From assembly GCF_022458865.1 (NCBI RefSeq), contig NZ_JAJNMU010000005.1:248001-312000 (forward strand): a DNA stretch of 64,000 nt, written 5' to 3'. Positions 24,374 through 32,596 of this stretch are shown here, in pieces (the first letter of the stretch is position 1; the number at the start of each line of letters is the position of its first letter). The translations under genes were made by a program, and so were the position numbers. The notes beneath the pieces are model-generated. The model did no database searches and was not told where the DNA came from. It saw only the letters and a list, made by a program, of their open reading frames with translations. The stretch is from Paenibacillus periandrae. Its GTDB lineage: Bacteria > Bacillota > Bacilli > Paenibacillales > NBRC-103111.

Positions 24374-25574
24374 AGTTTGATGTTGCCGTTCTTTTCTCAG
24401 TGAAAAAGTAAAGCAAGGCAATAATCGGCATAAAGAATCCGATAAGAGAGGTAAAGCTCCAGCCCCCGTAGGCATAAGCCCAACCGCCCAATGACGAGCC
24501 TATAGCTCCGCCAATGAAAAAAACAGCCATGAATAGTCCATTAAGACGCCCTCTCGCCTCGCTCCCCAATGAATAAATCACACGTTGCCCAAGAACAATA
24601 TTTCCTGATACGGCCATATCCAGTGTGATTGCTGAAATATAGAGCAGAATAAGAGCTGTAGTTGAATGGCTATTGAAAAGATGGATCAATAAAAAGGACA
24701 AGGCGGCAATGACCATAGCGAGCCCGGTTAACCATTTGCTCCACCCTTTATCCGCCAACCTCCCGGCAATCGGAGCTGCGATAGCGCCTCCTACACCAAC
24801 TAAGGCAAACCACGCAATACCCGTTTGAGACATTCCGAAATCATCGGCCAATCGTAAAGGAACGACGGTCCAAAAGAGACTGAAGGCTCCAAACAAATAG
24901 GCTTGATAAAAGGCACGGCGGCGTAATGCAGGTGTTTGTTTGAATAAGGTGCCCAAGGAGATCATTAATTTACCGTAGGAAACCGATGGCGATGGTTTGC
25001 GTTTTGGAAGAACAAACGCTAGCAGAACAGCCAATAACGTGATCAAAGTTGCCGATAAAACAAACACAGCCTGCCAGCCCCATATGCTGGTTATAAAGCT
25101 TGCTGCCGGCCTGGCAAACATAATTCCAAGCAATAGACCGCTCATCACATTGCCAACTACACGGCCGCGCTTTTCTTCAGACGCTAAATAGGTCGCATAC
25201 GGCACCAGAATTTGAGCAACAACAGATCCAATACCGATAAATAAAGACGCTGTCAGGAATACCATTGCATTGGGTGCGATTGCGGCTACCAGCAGTGCAC
25301 CGACCGCTACCATTAGCGATACAACTGTAAGTCGGCGATTTTCAACAATATCGCTGAGTGGTACGAGAAACAGGAGTCCTACAACATACCCGATTTGAGT
25401 TAAGGTGACGATCAGCCCTGCCGCTGTGGAAGAAAGGCCCGTAGATACACGGATAGGACCTACTAGGGTCTGAGCATAATACAGATTGGCAACGATAAGT
25501 CCACACGCGGCCGCCAACAAAAACATCATCCAGCTTGATAGGTCGATATTTTCTTTCATTTGTTCCTCTTTCAT
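24372..25574 (-). CDS. MFS transporter, drug efflux type
   Basis: A 400-residue transporter with 12 membrane segments, starting MKEEQMKENIDLSSWMMFLL. The MFS motif A-like loop appears as LLFLVPLSDIVENRRLTVVS near residue 67. Similar proteins (YgaY-type) export small toxic compounds. The ATG at 25574 has GAGGAGG eight bases upstream, so the 15-residue longer frame is rejected. Divergent from a TetR gene with three shared operators between them. Confidence 0.85.
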   Translation of the reverse strand: MKEEQMKENIDLSSWMMFLLAAACGLIVANLYYAQTLVGPIRVSTGLSSTAAGLIVTLTQIGYVVGLLFLVPLSDIVENRRLTVVSLMVAVGALLVAAIAPNAMVFLTASLFIGIGSVVAQILVPYATYLASEEKRGRVVGNVMSGLLLGIMFARPAASFITSIWGWQAVFVLSATLITLLAVLLAFVLPKRKPSPSVSYGKLMISLGTLFKQTPALRRRAFYQAYLFGAFSLFWTVVPLRLADDFGMSQTGIAWFALVGVGGAIAAPIAGRLADKGWSKWLTGLAMVIAALSFLLIHLFNSHSTTALILLYISAITLDMAVSGNIVLGQRVIYSLGSEARGRLNGLFMAVFFIGGAIGSSLGGWAYAYGGWSFTSLIGFFMPIIALLYFFTEKRTATSN

Positions 25575-25650
25575 GATAATCCTCCTCATAATTGTTTTCT
25601 GAGCGTGCGTCAGCACCATTAGTCATAGAACTACTACATTCACTTAATAA

Positions 25651-25668
25651 ATACTGAACGTACAGTTT
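25651..25668. promoter_or_regulatory. TetR operator 1
   Basis: ATACTGAACGTACAGTTT, first of three copies in the divergent MFS-TetR region. The core ACTGAACGTAYAGT is a near palindrome around ACGT. It lies 77 bases upstream of the MFS start and is probably bound by the TetR protein encoded at 25804. Confidence 0.7.
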
Positions 25669-25689
25669 GCTAATTGATAATCAAATCAT

Positions 25690-25707
25690 ATACTGAACGT
25701 ATCGTTT
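25690..25707. promoter_or_regulatory. TetR operator 2
   Basis: ATACTGAACGTATCGTTT, the second copy of the repeat, 39 bases after the first. It differs from copy 3 only by a C for A in the right arm. Confidence 0.7.
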
Positions 25708-25750
25708 TGTAAATAGGTGTTTTTATTTTTCTTTTGAGATGAATCTTAGT

Positions 25751-25768
25751 ATACTGAACGTATAGTTT
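25751..25768. promoter_or_regulatory. TetR operator 3
   Basis: ATACTGAACGTATAGTTT, the third and most symmetric copy, 61 bases after the second and 36 bases upstream of the tetR start; well placed for autorepression. Confidence 0.7.
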
Positions 25769-25803
25769 ATTTTAGGGACAATTTATTAAAGGGGAGATTA
25801 AGC

Positions 25804-26382
25804 TTGCAGGGCAAAAAAGGGCGGCCTCGAAATGTTGAAACGCAAAATGCTATTCTTTCCGCTTCTTATTCTTTATTGTTGGAAAATGGATTTGGTGGGG
25901 TCACGGTTGAAAAAATCGCTGATCGCGCGAAGGTGAGCAAAGCTACGATTTATAAATGGTGGCCTAACAAGGCAGCCGTAGTTATGGATGGTTTTATGTC
26001 TACGGCCACAGCAAGATTGCCGGTGCCTGACACCGGATTAGTATTCGATGATATACTCAACCATGCCACAAATTTATTGAAGTTCTTAACTAGTCGGGAA
26101 GGTATCATCATTACGGAGCTATTAGGCGAAGGACAATTTGATCCGGCATTGGCGGAGGCCTATCGGACCCGATATTTCCATCCTCGCCGGATGGAGGCCA
26201 GGAAGCTGCTTGAACAGGGTATAGAGCGCGGGGAGTTGAAAAATAATCTCGATATTGAATTAAGCACGGATCTCATATATGGGCCGATTTTTTATCGTCT
26301 GCTGGTAACAGGTGATCAACTGGATGAGTCCTTTGTGCAGCAATTGGTCAAAACCGCATTTGCTGGCATCCGCTCGTCATGA
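25804..26382 (+). CDS. TetR/AcrR family regulator
   Basis: A 192-residue repressor: HTH at residues 10-55 (AILSASYSLLLENGFGGVTV, then IADRAKVSKATIYKWWPNKA) and a C-terminal ligand domain with YGPIFYRLLVTG. Starts at TTG with GGGGAG upstream. Divergent from the MFS transporter; the three repeats between the two genes are its likely targets, so it should repress the pump and itself. The inducer is unknown. Confidence 0.9.
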   Translation: MQGKKGRPRNVETQNAILSASYSLLLENGFGGVTVEKIADRAKVSKATIYKWWPNKAAVVMDGFMSTATARLPVPDTGLVFDDILNHATNLLKFLTSREGIIITELLGEGQFDPALAEAYRTRYFHPRRMEARKLLEQGIERGELKNNLDIELSTDLIYGPIFYRLLVTGDQLDESFVQQLVKTAFAGIRSS

Positions 26383-26431
26383 ACCGAGCCCACCGGGACT
26401 GCATAACTAGATGAAAGTATATACAAAATAG

Positions 26432-26476
26432 GACGGCATTTCATTCTCGAGTTTTCAAATGAAATGCCGTCTTTTT
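26432..26476 (+). terminator. terminator after tetR
   Basis: GACGGCATTTCATT (26432-26445) pairs with AATGAAATGCCGTC (26458-26471), a perfect 14-bp stem with a 12-nt loop, followed by TTTTT. Strong intrinsic terminator, 50 bases after the tetR stop. Confidence 0.9.
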
Positions 26477-26593
26477 GCTTACCGTTTACAGTGAGTGAGT
26501 CTTCTAATGCCATAGGTCAAGATCTGTTTCTCAAAAATGGGAAACTGTCTCGTTTTAGGTTTTAGGAACTTTTTCAGTACCCCCTCGTAAGAT

Positions 26594-26710
26594 GCAGGTG
26601 TTTCTGCTTGATATTAGATAAAAACCGGCCTATATTTAAACATGTAGTTAAATAACCAAATGGTTAAATATTGATTTGAAATCTTTAATAATGTTTTCAC
26701 CTGGGATCGA
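26594..26710 (+). pseudogene. decayed copy of arsR promoter and 5' end, now azoR promoter
   Basis: The stretch aligns with 27509-27615, the promoter and first codons of the ArsR gene further on. Shared blocks are GCAGGTGTYTCTGCTTGA, CGGC, TTAAACAY, ATGGTTAAATAT, TGAAATC and ATGTTTTC. In this copy the reading frame stops after four codons (ATG GTT AAA TAT TGA). It keeps a promoter (-35 TTGATA 26608-26613, 17-bp spacer, -10 TATATT 26631-26636), which would transcribe azoR with a leader of about 130 bases. Confidence 0.65.
26653..26666. promoter_or_regulatory. ArsR-type operator before azoR
   Basis: TAACCA-AA-TGGTTA is a perfect inverted repeat with a 2-base centre, just downstream of the predicted azoR transcription start. 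It is a fitting target for the ArsR-family repressor encoded at 27559, whose own start region contains a half site ATGGTTAAAT. Confidence 0.55.
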
Positions 26711-26773
26711 ATGGAAAGCTATCGTTTGCATGGGAGCACGACCAAAACTAAATCGAAGGTAGGGTATTTAATT

Positions 26774-27412
26774 ATGGCAACCGTATTGTATATCACAGCA
26801 AATCCGAACGATCAAGAAGTATCTTATAGCTTAGCTGTAGGAAAAGAATTTATACAGGCTTACCGCTCAGCCAATCCGCATGATGAAGTTATACATCTTG
26901 ATCTATATAAAAATAATATTCCGCAGCTTGATGCCGATATTTTTAGCGGTTGGGGCAAACTGGGAGCAGGCGCTGCTTTTGAACAATTGACCGATGCAGA
27001 GAAAACGAAATTAAGTCGTCTTGGTGAACTGGTTGATCAATTTGTTGCTGCCAATAAATATGTATTTGTAAATCCGATATGGAATTATTCATTTCCGCCC
27101 GTTATGAAAGCATACATCGACTCCGTCTGCGTTGCAGGCAAAACTTTTAAATATACGGATAAAGGTCCGGTTGGCTTGCTAAGTGATAAAAAGGCGGTTC
27201 ACATTCAAGCAAGCGGAAGCGCATTGTCTTCAGGCTCAGCTTTAGCAGACTTTGAAATGGGTCACCGCCACCTGGACGCCATTATGAAGTTCTTTGGAGT
27301 TCCTAGTTTTGAAGGCATCTTTGTTGAAGGTATGGCTAAAGCCCCTGACCAAGCGCCAGCAATTAAAGAAAAGGCAGTTCAAAGAGCGCGCGCAGTCGCC
27401 CGGAGCTTCTAA
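26774..27412 (+). CDS. azoR: FMN-dependent NADH-azoreductase
   Basis: A 212-residue flavodoxin-fold protein starting [20 protein letters not shown], with the FMN-binding [20 protein letters not shown] near residue 98 and HIQASGSA. The family reduces azo dyes and quinones with NADH and protects against quinone stress. The start at 26774 gives the family length (about 210); the longer frame from 26711 runs into the decayed arsR copy. A terminator (27455-27474) follows, then arsR. Confidence 0.92.
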   Translation: MATVLYITANPNDQEVSYSLAVGKEFIQAYRSANPHDEVIHLDLYKNNIPQLDADIFSGWGKLGAGAAFEQLTDAEKTKLSRLGELVDQFVAANKYVFVNPIWNYSFPPVMKAYIDSVCVAGKTFKYTDKGPVGLLSDKKAVHIQASGSALSSGSALADFEMGHRHLDAIMKFFGVPSFEGIFVEGMAKAPDQAPAIKEKAVQRARAVARSF

Positions 27413-27454
27413 CAATCCTGCGTACACGAGCCGAGCTGGATTCAGGCCAACCCT

Positions 27455-27474
27455 GAGCCTTTCGGCTCTTTTTT
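27455..27474 (+). terminator. terminator after azoR
   Basis: GAGCC-TTTC-GGCTC followed by six T, 43 bases after the azoR stop: a compact intrinsic terminator. It separates azoR from the arsR promoter. Confidence 0.8.
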
Positions 27475-27522
27475 GTGCGTTCTCCGGCTGTCTGCCTGGT
27501 CAAAATTTGCAGGTGTCTCTGC

Positions 27523-27551
27523 TTGACAATAAATAAGAATCGGCATAAACT
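27523..27551 (+). promoter_or_regulatory. arsR promoter giving a leaderless transcript
   Basis: -35 TTGACA (27523-27528), 17-bp spacer, -10 TAAACT (27546-27551). The arsR ATG begins at 27559, seven bases after the -10 box, where transcription should start. There is no ribosome binding site in front of it, so the mRNA is likely leaderless. Confidence 0.6.
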
Positions 27552-27558
27552 TAAACAC

Positions 27559-27897
27559 ATGGTTAAATATAACAATGAAATCCTGGATGATGTTTTCCAC
27601 GTGCTTTCTGATCCGACGAGAAGAGAAATTATAAAACGACTAGCCGTTGGAGAGATGACGGTTATGAATTTGGCTAAGCCTTTTGAAATGTCATTACCAG
27701 CTATCTCTAAACATCTGAGGGTTTTGGAAAAGGCTGGTATCGTTTCGATTCGAAGGGAAGGAACTTATCGATATTATTATTTAAATCCGCAGACAGTGGA
27801 CAGTGCCCACGAGTGGCTAATGGACTTGAGGAAGTTCTGGACTTCGCAATTGGTTAACCTTGAACATTTTTTGGACAATCAATCCAATGAAGACTAA
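27559..27897 (+). CDS. ArsR family regulator (SdpR-like)
   Basis: A 112-residue winged-helix repressor: DVFHVLSDPTRREIIKRLAV at residues 10-29, recognition helix SLPAISKHLRVLEKAGIVSI, wing REGTYRYYYLNP. It lacks the metal-binding Cys motif of ArsR/SmtB metal sensors. The ATG at 27559 matches the family N-terminus; the open frame to 27475 would run through the promoter. It is followed after 14 bases by an SRPBCC gene, the common ArsR-AHSA1 operon. Likely represses azoR and itself. Confidence 0.88.
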   Translation: MVKYNNEILDDVFHVLSDPTRREIIKRLAVGEMTVMNLAKPFEMSLPAISKHLRVLEKAGIVSIRREGTYRYYYLNPQTVDSAHEWLMDLRKFWTSQLVNLEHFLDNQSNED

Positions 27898-27911
27898 CGG
27901 AGGCTCCATCA

Positions 27912-28361
27912 ATGATAACAATGCTGAATGGGAAATATTCGCTTGCACTTCATCACGTTTACAACGCGAGCAAGGAACGAGTATTTCTAGCTTGGACGAA
28001 GAAAGAACAGTTACAGCAATGGTGGGGGCTGGCAGGCTTTACGACGACTGTTGAACAAATGGATGTTACAATAGGTGGGAAATACCTATTCCATATGCAA
28101 GCTCCCAACGGTAAGGTTTATACTTTAGAAGGCTCGTATGTTGACATTGTTCCGAATGAAAAGCTATCGTTTACCTGGAAGTGGTTGAATGATGGAGTCG
28201 ATTCAGAGGAAACGCTTGTTACGATTGATTTTGTCGAAAAGGACAATAAAACGGAGCTTGTTATTACGCATTCCGATTTCTCCACGATGCAAATAGCGAA
28301 AAAACACAATAACAACTGGACCCATTCTTTAGAAGGCGGCTTGTCTAACTACTTTAATTAA
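27912..28361 (+). CDS. SRPBCC/AHSA1 domain protein
   Basis: A 149-residue AHSA1-type protein with VYNASKERVFLAWTKKEQLQ, then QWWGLAGFTTTVEQMDVTIG and GKVYTLEGSYVDIVPNEKLS. The fold makes a hydrophobic pocket for lipophilic ligands. GGAGG lies eight bases before the ATG. Cotranscribed with the ArsR gene. Ligand unknown. Confidence 0.88.
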   Translation: MITMLNGKYSLALHHVYNASKERVFLAWTKKEQLQQWWGLAGFTTTVEQMDVTIGGKYLFHMQAPNGKVYTLEGSYVDIVPNEKLSFTWKWLNDGVDSEETLVTIDFVEKDNKTELVITHSDFSTMQIAKKHNNNWTHSLEGGLSNYFN

Positions 28362-28376
28362 GAAGGTAATTTCATT

Positions 28377-28400
28377 GGAGGGCACAAGCCCTCCTTTTAC
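28377..28400 (+). terminator. terminator after SRPBCC gene
   Basis: GGAGGGC-ACAA-GCCCTCC followed by TTTT, 16 bases after the stop codon. Confidence 0.85.
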
Positions 28401-28420
28401 TTTTCCACTTCCAATTTCAT

Positions 28421-28457
28421 CAAACCGGACGTGAGATTTTCTCTCATCCGGTTTTTC
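28421..28457. terminator. second hairpin, bidirectional terminator
   Basis: AAACCGGA with GTGAGA pairs with TCTCAT and CCGGTTTTT, with A and T runs at the two ends. Lies between the plus-strand arsR operon and the minus-strand dioxygenase gene, so it may end transcripts from both sides. Confidence 0.7.
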
Positions 28458-28531
28458 GCTGTTCTTCTTTCTTCCGCGTTACGGTACTTTCCTTGAGAAT
28501 ATCCTCGCTAGTTATCATCACTATGCTAATA

Positions 28532-29305
28532 TCAGTCAAACTTCCAGCAGCTTAAGCTCAGGTTTCCATATTGGTAACTGCGGTGGACCAGCGAAGCGGA
28601 CCGATTAGCATCTCCGGTGCCCATCGCCAGCAGCAATGGAATAAAATGCTCAGGAGTAGGCACCGCTTCCTTGGCGTGAGGAGCCAACTGCTCATACCGA
28701 AACAACGAATCCAGGTCCCATGCCTTCAGCTTCTCTTCCAGCCACCCGTCAAATTGTGCTGCCCAATCGGTCGTCCGTGATGCTCCCCAATCCAGTCTCC
28801 GCAAATTATGAACCGTGCCGCCGCTGCCGATGACCAGTATATCCTTTTCCCGGAGTGAAGCTAGTGCTTTGCCGATCCGATACTGCTCCGCGTTCGACAA
28901 ATGCCGATTTACGGATAATGCGATTACCGGGATATTTGCCGCTGGATACATCAAATGCAGAAGAACCCAGGCGCCATGATCCAATCCGCGCACGCTGTCG
29001 AGGCTCGCAGGGATTTGCTCCTGTTGAAACAAGACTTGAATCTCCTTAGCAAGCTCAGGTTCGCCAGAAGCCGGATATTGGACTTGATACAGCTCAGGCT
29101 GAAATCCGGAAAAATCATAGATCGTTTCGTATGGTGCTGAAGAAGCCGACACCTGTTGCTGTCTGCTTTCCCAATGCGCGGAAAAAAGCACGATCGCTTT
29201 GGGCTTAGGATAATCTGCAGCAAAATTGTTGAGGAGTGCTGTGTAGTCGTTATGTTCGAGTGCTAGCGATGGTGCACCATGAGCAATAAAAAAAGAAGGT
29301 ATCAT
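28532..29305 (-). CDS. extradiol ring-cleavage dioxygenase family protein (LigB/DODA)
   Basis: A 257-residue LigB-type protein. Metal ligands are expected in FFIAHGAPSL (His9), the segment LFSAHWES (His48) and the GLDHGAWVLLHLMYP block (His near 109), with VIGSGGTVHNLR later. Family members (YgiD-like) open catechol rings with a bound metal. The ATG overlaps the stop of the esterase gene (ATGA) with AAAGGAG upstream. Together with the hydrolase and DoxX genes it looks like an operon for aromatic or quinone stress, similar in idea to the mhq genes of Bacillus. Confidence 0.87.
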   Translation of the reverse strand: MIPSFFIAHGAPSLALEHNDYTALLNNFAADYPKPKAIVLFSAHWESRQQQVSASSAPYETIYDFSGFQPELYQVQYPASGEPELAKEIQVLFQQEQIPASLDSVRGLDHGAWVLLHLMYPAANIPVIALSVNRHLSNAEQYRIGKALASLREKDILVIGSGGTVHNLRRLDWGASRTTDWAAQFDGWLEEKLKAWDLDSLFRYEQLAPHAKEAVPTPEHFIPLLLAMGTGDANRSASLVHRSYQYGNLSLSCWKFD

Positions 29306-29973
29306 TGTAAGGCTCCTTTACCGGATATTTGAGCTGCTGCATCCTGCCTGATCCAGCGTGTAAAGTCTTGTTGGTTCTCCAGAGACACACCGTGTGCTGA
29401 AGGATACGTTATATACGTAACATAATGAGATAGCTGCCGGAAAAACTCATGATTATTATCACCCAGCTGCTTCGGAAAAATCGGGTCATGCTCGCCATGG
29501 GATATGAAAACGGACAAATTAGTTATCGATTGAATCTGATATTCATCCTTGACGAAGGTCGGGATGTATCCATTTAAAGCTACGATCCCTTTTATTCGTT
29601 CGCCCATGGTCAAAGCCAAACACATGGAAAGCACAGCACCCTGGCTGAAACCAAGCAAATAGCGGCGGGCAGGATCAATCGCATATTGGGTAGTTGCCAT
29701 TTCAATAAACTGCTCCAATTGCTGCATCGATTGGTCAAAGTGTTCACGTATGGGATTGCCGATGCTTTTGATATGGAAGTACGCAAAGCCGCTGCCTTGA
29801 GGAAGATGTCCCCGAATGCCAATCACAATAAAATCATTGCTTAAATTGCTTAGTAAACCAAGCATATCGTGCTCATTCGAACCGAGTCCATGGAGAGCAA
29901 AAATAACCGGATATTTCGTTTCAGGATTGTACTCATCAGGCAATTTGACATCGTAGATATAATCGATAGACAT
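29302..29973 (-). CDS. alpha/beta hydrolase (carboxylesterase, MhqD-like)
   Basis: A 223-residue hydrolase. N-terminal FALHGLGSNEHDMLGLLSNL, nucleophile elbow LLGFSQGAVLSM (Ser near residue 112), acid SHGEHDPIFP and catalytic His in SAHGVS. It resembles MhqD and phospholipase/carboxylesterase family enzymes. Coupled by a 4-base overlap to the dioxygenase gene. Substrate unknown. Confidence 0.88.
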   Translation of the reverse strand: MSIDYIYDVKLPDEYNPETKYPVIFALHGLGSNEHDMLGLLSNLSNDFIVIGIRGHLPQGSGFAYFHIKSIGNPIREHFDQSMQQLEQFIEMATTQYAIDPARRYLLGFSQGAVLSMCLALTMGERIKGIVALNGYIPTFVKDEYQIQSITNLSVFISHGEHDPIFPKQLGDNNHEFFRQLSHYVTYITYPSAHGVSLENQQDFTRWIRQDAAAQISGKGALQ

Positions 29974-30020
29974 AGGATCATTCCTCTAACTGGTTTATTT
30001 TCATGTCATTGAAGATGCTG

Positions 30021-30422
30021 TTATTGGTTTTTTGTTTTGAACAGCAGCCGATCCAGTCCCACCCCGCGCTCATCTGCAATAGCCAAATAACCGGCCATAA
30101 CCAGCAGCGCCAGATCCAGCTCATACCCAGCCATCTGACCGTTCCCCAGCAGCCCTACCGGAAGCTTCACCGTTACGATCGCCCCGACAAGCATAACCAT
30201 AAAGCCGATTGCGAAATAGCGGGTTGCGAATCCGATGATCAAGGCAATTCCACCAATGAGCTCCAGGTAGGCAACCACATAAGCAACAAATTCAGGAAGA
30301 CCGATACTGCCAAACCACCCTGCCGTATTGCCAAGCCCCATCTGGAATTTGGAGATACCGTGTGCCATAAACAAAATACCTAATAAGACTCTCATGATCG
30401 TTACCATTGTTGTTGTCTTCAA
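30021..30422 (-). CDS. DoxX family membrane protein (MhqP-like)
   Basis: A 133-residue protein with four membrane segments: RVLLGILFMAHGISKFQMGL, EFVAYVVAYLELIGGIALII, GFMVMLVGAIVTV and LDLALLVMAGYLAI. DoxX proteins accompany oxidoreductases in thiol and quinone stress. Probably starts at the TTG at 30422, with AAAGGAG about 10 bases upstream. First gene of a three-gene minus-strand operon with the hydrolase and dioxygenase. Confidence 0.85.
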   Translation of the reverse strand: MKTTTMVTIMRVLLGILFMAHGISKFQMGLGNTAGWFGSIGLPEFVAYVVAYLELIGGIALIIGFATRYFAIGFMVMLVGAIVTVKLPVGLLGNGQMAGYELDLALLVMAGYLAIADERGVGLDRLLFKTKNQ

Positions 30423-30476
30423 GTGAATAACACTCCTTTGGGATTTATATTCAAGTTATCGGATATAAAAAGCTGC

Positions 30477-30490
30477 TTCATAGCTATGAA
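30477..30490. promoter_or_regulatory. palindrome upstream of doxX operon
   Basis: TTCATAGCTATGAA is a perfect 14-bp palindrome; with its flanks (CTGC...AACAG) the symmetry extends to 22 bases with one mismatch. It lies 55 bases upstream of the doxX start in the divergent region to the XRE gene. Probably an operator; the protein is not known. Confidence 0.5.
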
Positions 30491-30641
30491 ACAGTCGATA
30501 TAAGTAGTTTACTGTATATATTTTATTCATATTACAAAACCTTTATCTACCAAGATTGAAATTCCATCTCTAATCCTCCTTGTTAGTATTCTAATACGAT
30601 ACTTATATCTGTAACAACAAAATAAATCTATCATTACATCA

Positions 30642-30670
30642 TTGGATTGTCAATAAAAATTTGCTATTAT
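30642..30670 (+). promoter_or_regulatory. promoter of XRE-cupin gene
   Basis: -35 TTGGAT (30642-30647), 17-bp spacer, -10 TATTAT (30665-30670). An AAAGGAG ribosome binding site follows before the ATG at 30713. Confidence 0.6.
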
Positions 30671-30712
30671 GAATAATATATATGTATTACAAAACCAAAG
30701 GAGTATACGACT

Positions 30713-31249
30713 ATGGATATCGGATCTACGATTCGGGCGATACGCAAGCGAAAGAAACTAACCATTCCACAGCTGTGCGAAGGAACCGGACTTTCCAAAG
30801 GCTTTATCAGCAATGTAGAAAATAATAAAACGTCCCCTTCCATTGCTACTCTAGAAAGCATTGCCTCCTTTCTCAAGGTTCCCCTTCCTTATCTGCTGCT
30901 GCAAAAAGAACAGCGGATGCAGGTCGTGCGGCAGGCAGAACGACAGCACACCACGACCGGCATAGAAAAATTAAAGGTCGAGCATCTCTCTACACAAGGG
31001 AATCTGCGCATGCGGATCGTCGAATTTCCTCCAGGCGCATCGACAGGGGATCATCCACATGCTCATGAAGGAGAGGAATGTCATTTTGTCTTGAACGGAA
31101 CCGTCGTAGCTGAACAAGGAGAGGACAGCGCCGTGCTGGAGCAGGGGGATTCCTTTAGCTGGAATGCGAGTGTCCCTCATAAAGTAACCAACACCCGGGA
31201 CCAACCCGCGTTAGTGCTGATTGCTGTTTACAGGGAACTGGATTCTTGA
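30713..31249 (+). CDS. XRE family regulator with cupin domain
   Basis: A 178-residue regulator: HTH at residues 5-60 (IRAIRKRKKLTIPQLCEGTG, LSKGFISNVENNKTSPSIAT) and a C-terminal cupin at 100-175 (HPHAHEGEECHFVLNGTVVA, then GDSFSWNASVPHKVTN). The cupin likely binds a small effector. Divergent from the doxX operon, so it may control that operon; this is inference. Confidence 0.9.
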   Translation: MDIGSTIRAIRKRKKLTIPQLCEGTGLSKGFISNVENNKTSPSIATLESIASFLKVPLPYLLLQKEQRMQVVRQAERQHTTTGIEKLKVEHLSTQGNLRMRIVEFPPGASTGDHPHAHEGEECHFVLNGTVVAEQGEDSAVLEQGDSFSWNASVPHKVTNTRDQPALVLIAVYRELDS

Positions 31250-31322
31250 ACCATAGAAATCGACCTCTATCGTCTTGTATGCTAAAATTTAATAGCAGCT
31301 TATTCCAAATTCGAGGGAGACA

Positions 31323-31865
31323 ATGACCATGATGCCGACTGAGAAGGATTTAGCTTTTCTTTTTGAGAGAGATGAATCTCAACTCCAACACTTTCTGCAC
31401 AATCATAAGAACGTTTTCGAGCGTTATGGGATGACGGAGACAGATTTCAAGGAGCTTGCGTCCGAACCGTTAGACCAGCAGGTGATTCAGGCTTTTGCAC
31501 TTGTATTCGCGAAAGCGATTGATTGGCGGGAATATGATGACGAAATTGTTCGCTTGCTTGGGGAATCGATCCCGGAGGAGGTAGAAGTCGAAAATACGGA
31601 TGATGGATTGCAGGTGACCTACGATGGGCAGGTTTATCCCATTAAGCTGAGCTTCTCTCCTCAGGACCGGTATATAACCATTAGAGGCTTCGCCGCTATT
31701 CTTAAAGACAAATATGAGCCACGTCTTATTACGGAATCTTATATGTCTGACACGCATGAAATCCTGGTGCTTCCGAACGAAGTCTGGCAGCGGATGCAGC
31801 AGCAATATCCAGCTCAATTAGAGTCCATGTTTATGATTATCCACGATACATTGGATTTTCCTTAA
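31323..31865 (+). CDS. hypothetical protein
   Basis: A 180-residue acidic soluble protein, starting MTMMPTEKDLAFLFERDESQ, with YDGQVYPIKLSFSPQDRYIT and a C-terminal FMIIHDTLDF. GGGAGA precedes the ATG. No signal peptide, membrane segment or known domain. Stands alone between the XRE regulator and a convergent GNAT gene. Confidence 0.7.
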   Translation: MTMMPTEKDLAFLFERDESQLQHFLHNHKNVFERYGMTETDFKELASEPLDQQVIQAFALVFAKAIDWREYDDEIVRLLGESIPEEVEVENTDDGLQVTYDGQVYPIKLSFSPQDRYITIRGFAAILKDKYEPRLITESYMSDTHEILVLPNEVWQRMQQQYPAQLESMFMIIHDTLDFP

Positions 31866-31917
31866 TACAATTACACTATTATTCCCGTTAGATCGCGCTT
31901 TCTTCAGCCGCGCAGAC

Positions 31918-32427
31918 TTAACTAAAGCTTTTATAATAATATATCGTTGCGTGTAATTCCCCAGTGGCAGACCTCGCATATTCCGGAATCCGTCCAGCTT
32001 GAATATAACCTATGGAAGCATACAGGAGATTGGACGGATCTCCTTCTCTTGTATCGAGAACCAATATCGACCTGCCTTCCTGCCTGGCCCTTTCTTCGGC
32101 CTTGTTCATGAGCGAACGACCAATACCATGACGTCGATACTCGGGGTGAGTCATCAATTTGGCAATTTCCGCTCTATGGTCGCCATTCTGCTTCGTGCAT
32201 AAATGCAGCTGGACACTTCCGACTACCCGCTTGTTAGTTACAGCGATAAATAGGATCACCTCAGGACTTAATACACGTTCCCAATAGCGAGTCGCCTCAG
32301 AAAGCTCCAATGGAGGCAAAAAACCAATCGATGCTCCCTCTTCTACTACCCGGATCAGCAGCTCCGAAAGCTCACTTTTATGCTCTTCTATCGAAAGCAC
32401 TTGTTCGATTCGCACTTCATTAGCCAA
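31918..32427 (-). CDS. GNAT N-acetyltransferase
   Basis: A 169-residue acetyltransferase. The acetyl-CoA motif A reads EIAKLMTHPEYRRHGIGRSL (R-x-x-G-I-G), followed by LVLDTREGDPSNLLYASIGY. I prefer the TTG at 32427 as start because GAGGTGA lies six bases before it; a GTG three codons earlier has no spacing. Acceptor substrate unknown. Confidence 0.88.
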   Translation of the reverse strand: MANEVRIEQVLSIEEHKSELSELLIRVVEEGASIGFLPPLELSEATRYWERVLSPEVILFIAVTNKRVVGSVQLHLCTKQNGDHRAEIAKLMTHPEYRRHGIGRSLMNKAEERARQEGRSILVLDTREGDPSNLLYASIGYIQAGRIPEYARSATGELHATIYYYKSFS

Positions 32428-32596
32428 TACAATCACCTCTAATTAGCAGAATATTATCTTACTTATTTTAACATAATAAGCAGCAATCTATAAGAAACCT
32501 CGTCCTCTTGTACATGCTACAATATGATTAGACAGCTTCTACAGCTATCAGACTGATCCTAACCGACAGGATAGTGAGCATAAGGAGGCAAATAGC

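Noticed and set aside
27459..27478. Thought of as a tRNA-like arm or attenuator after azoR
   Set aside because: It is a plain GAGCC/GGCTC terminator; no tRNA cloverleaf found here or elsewhere in the window.
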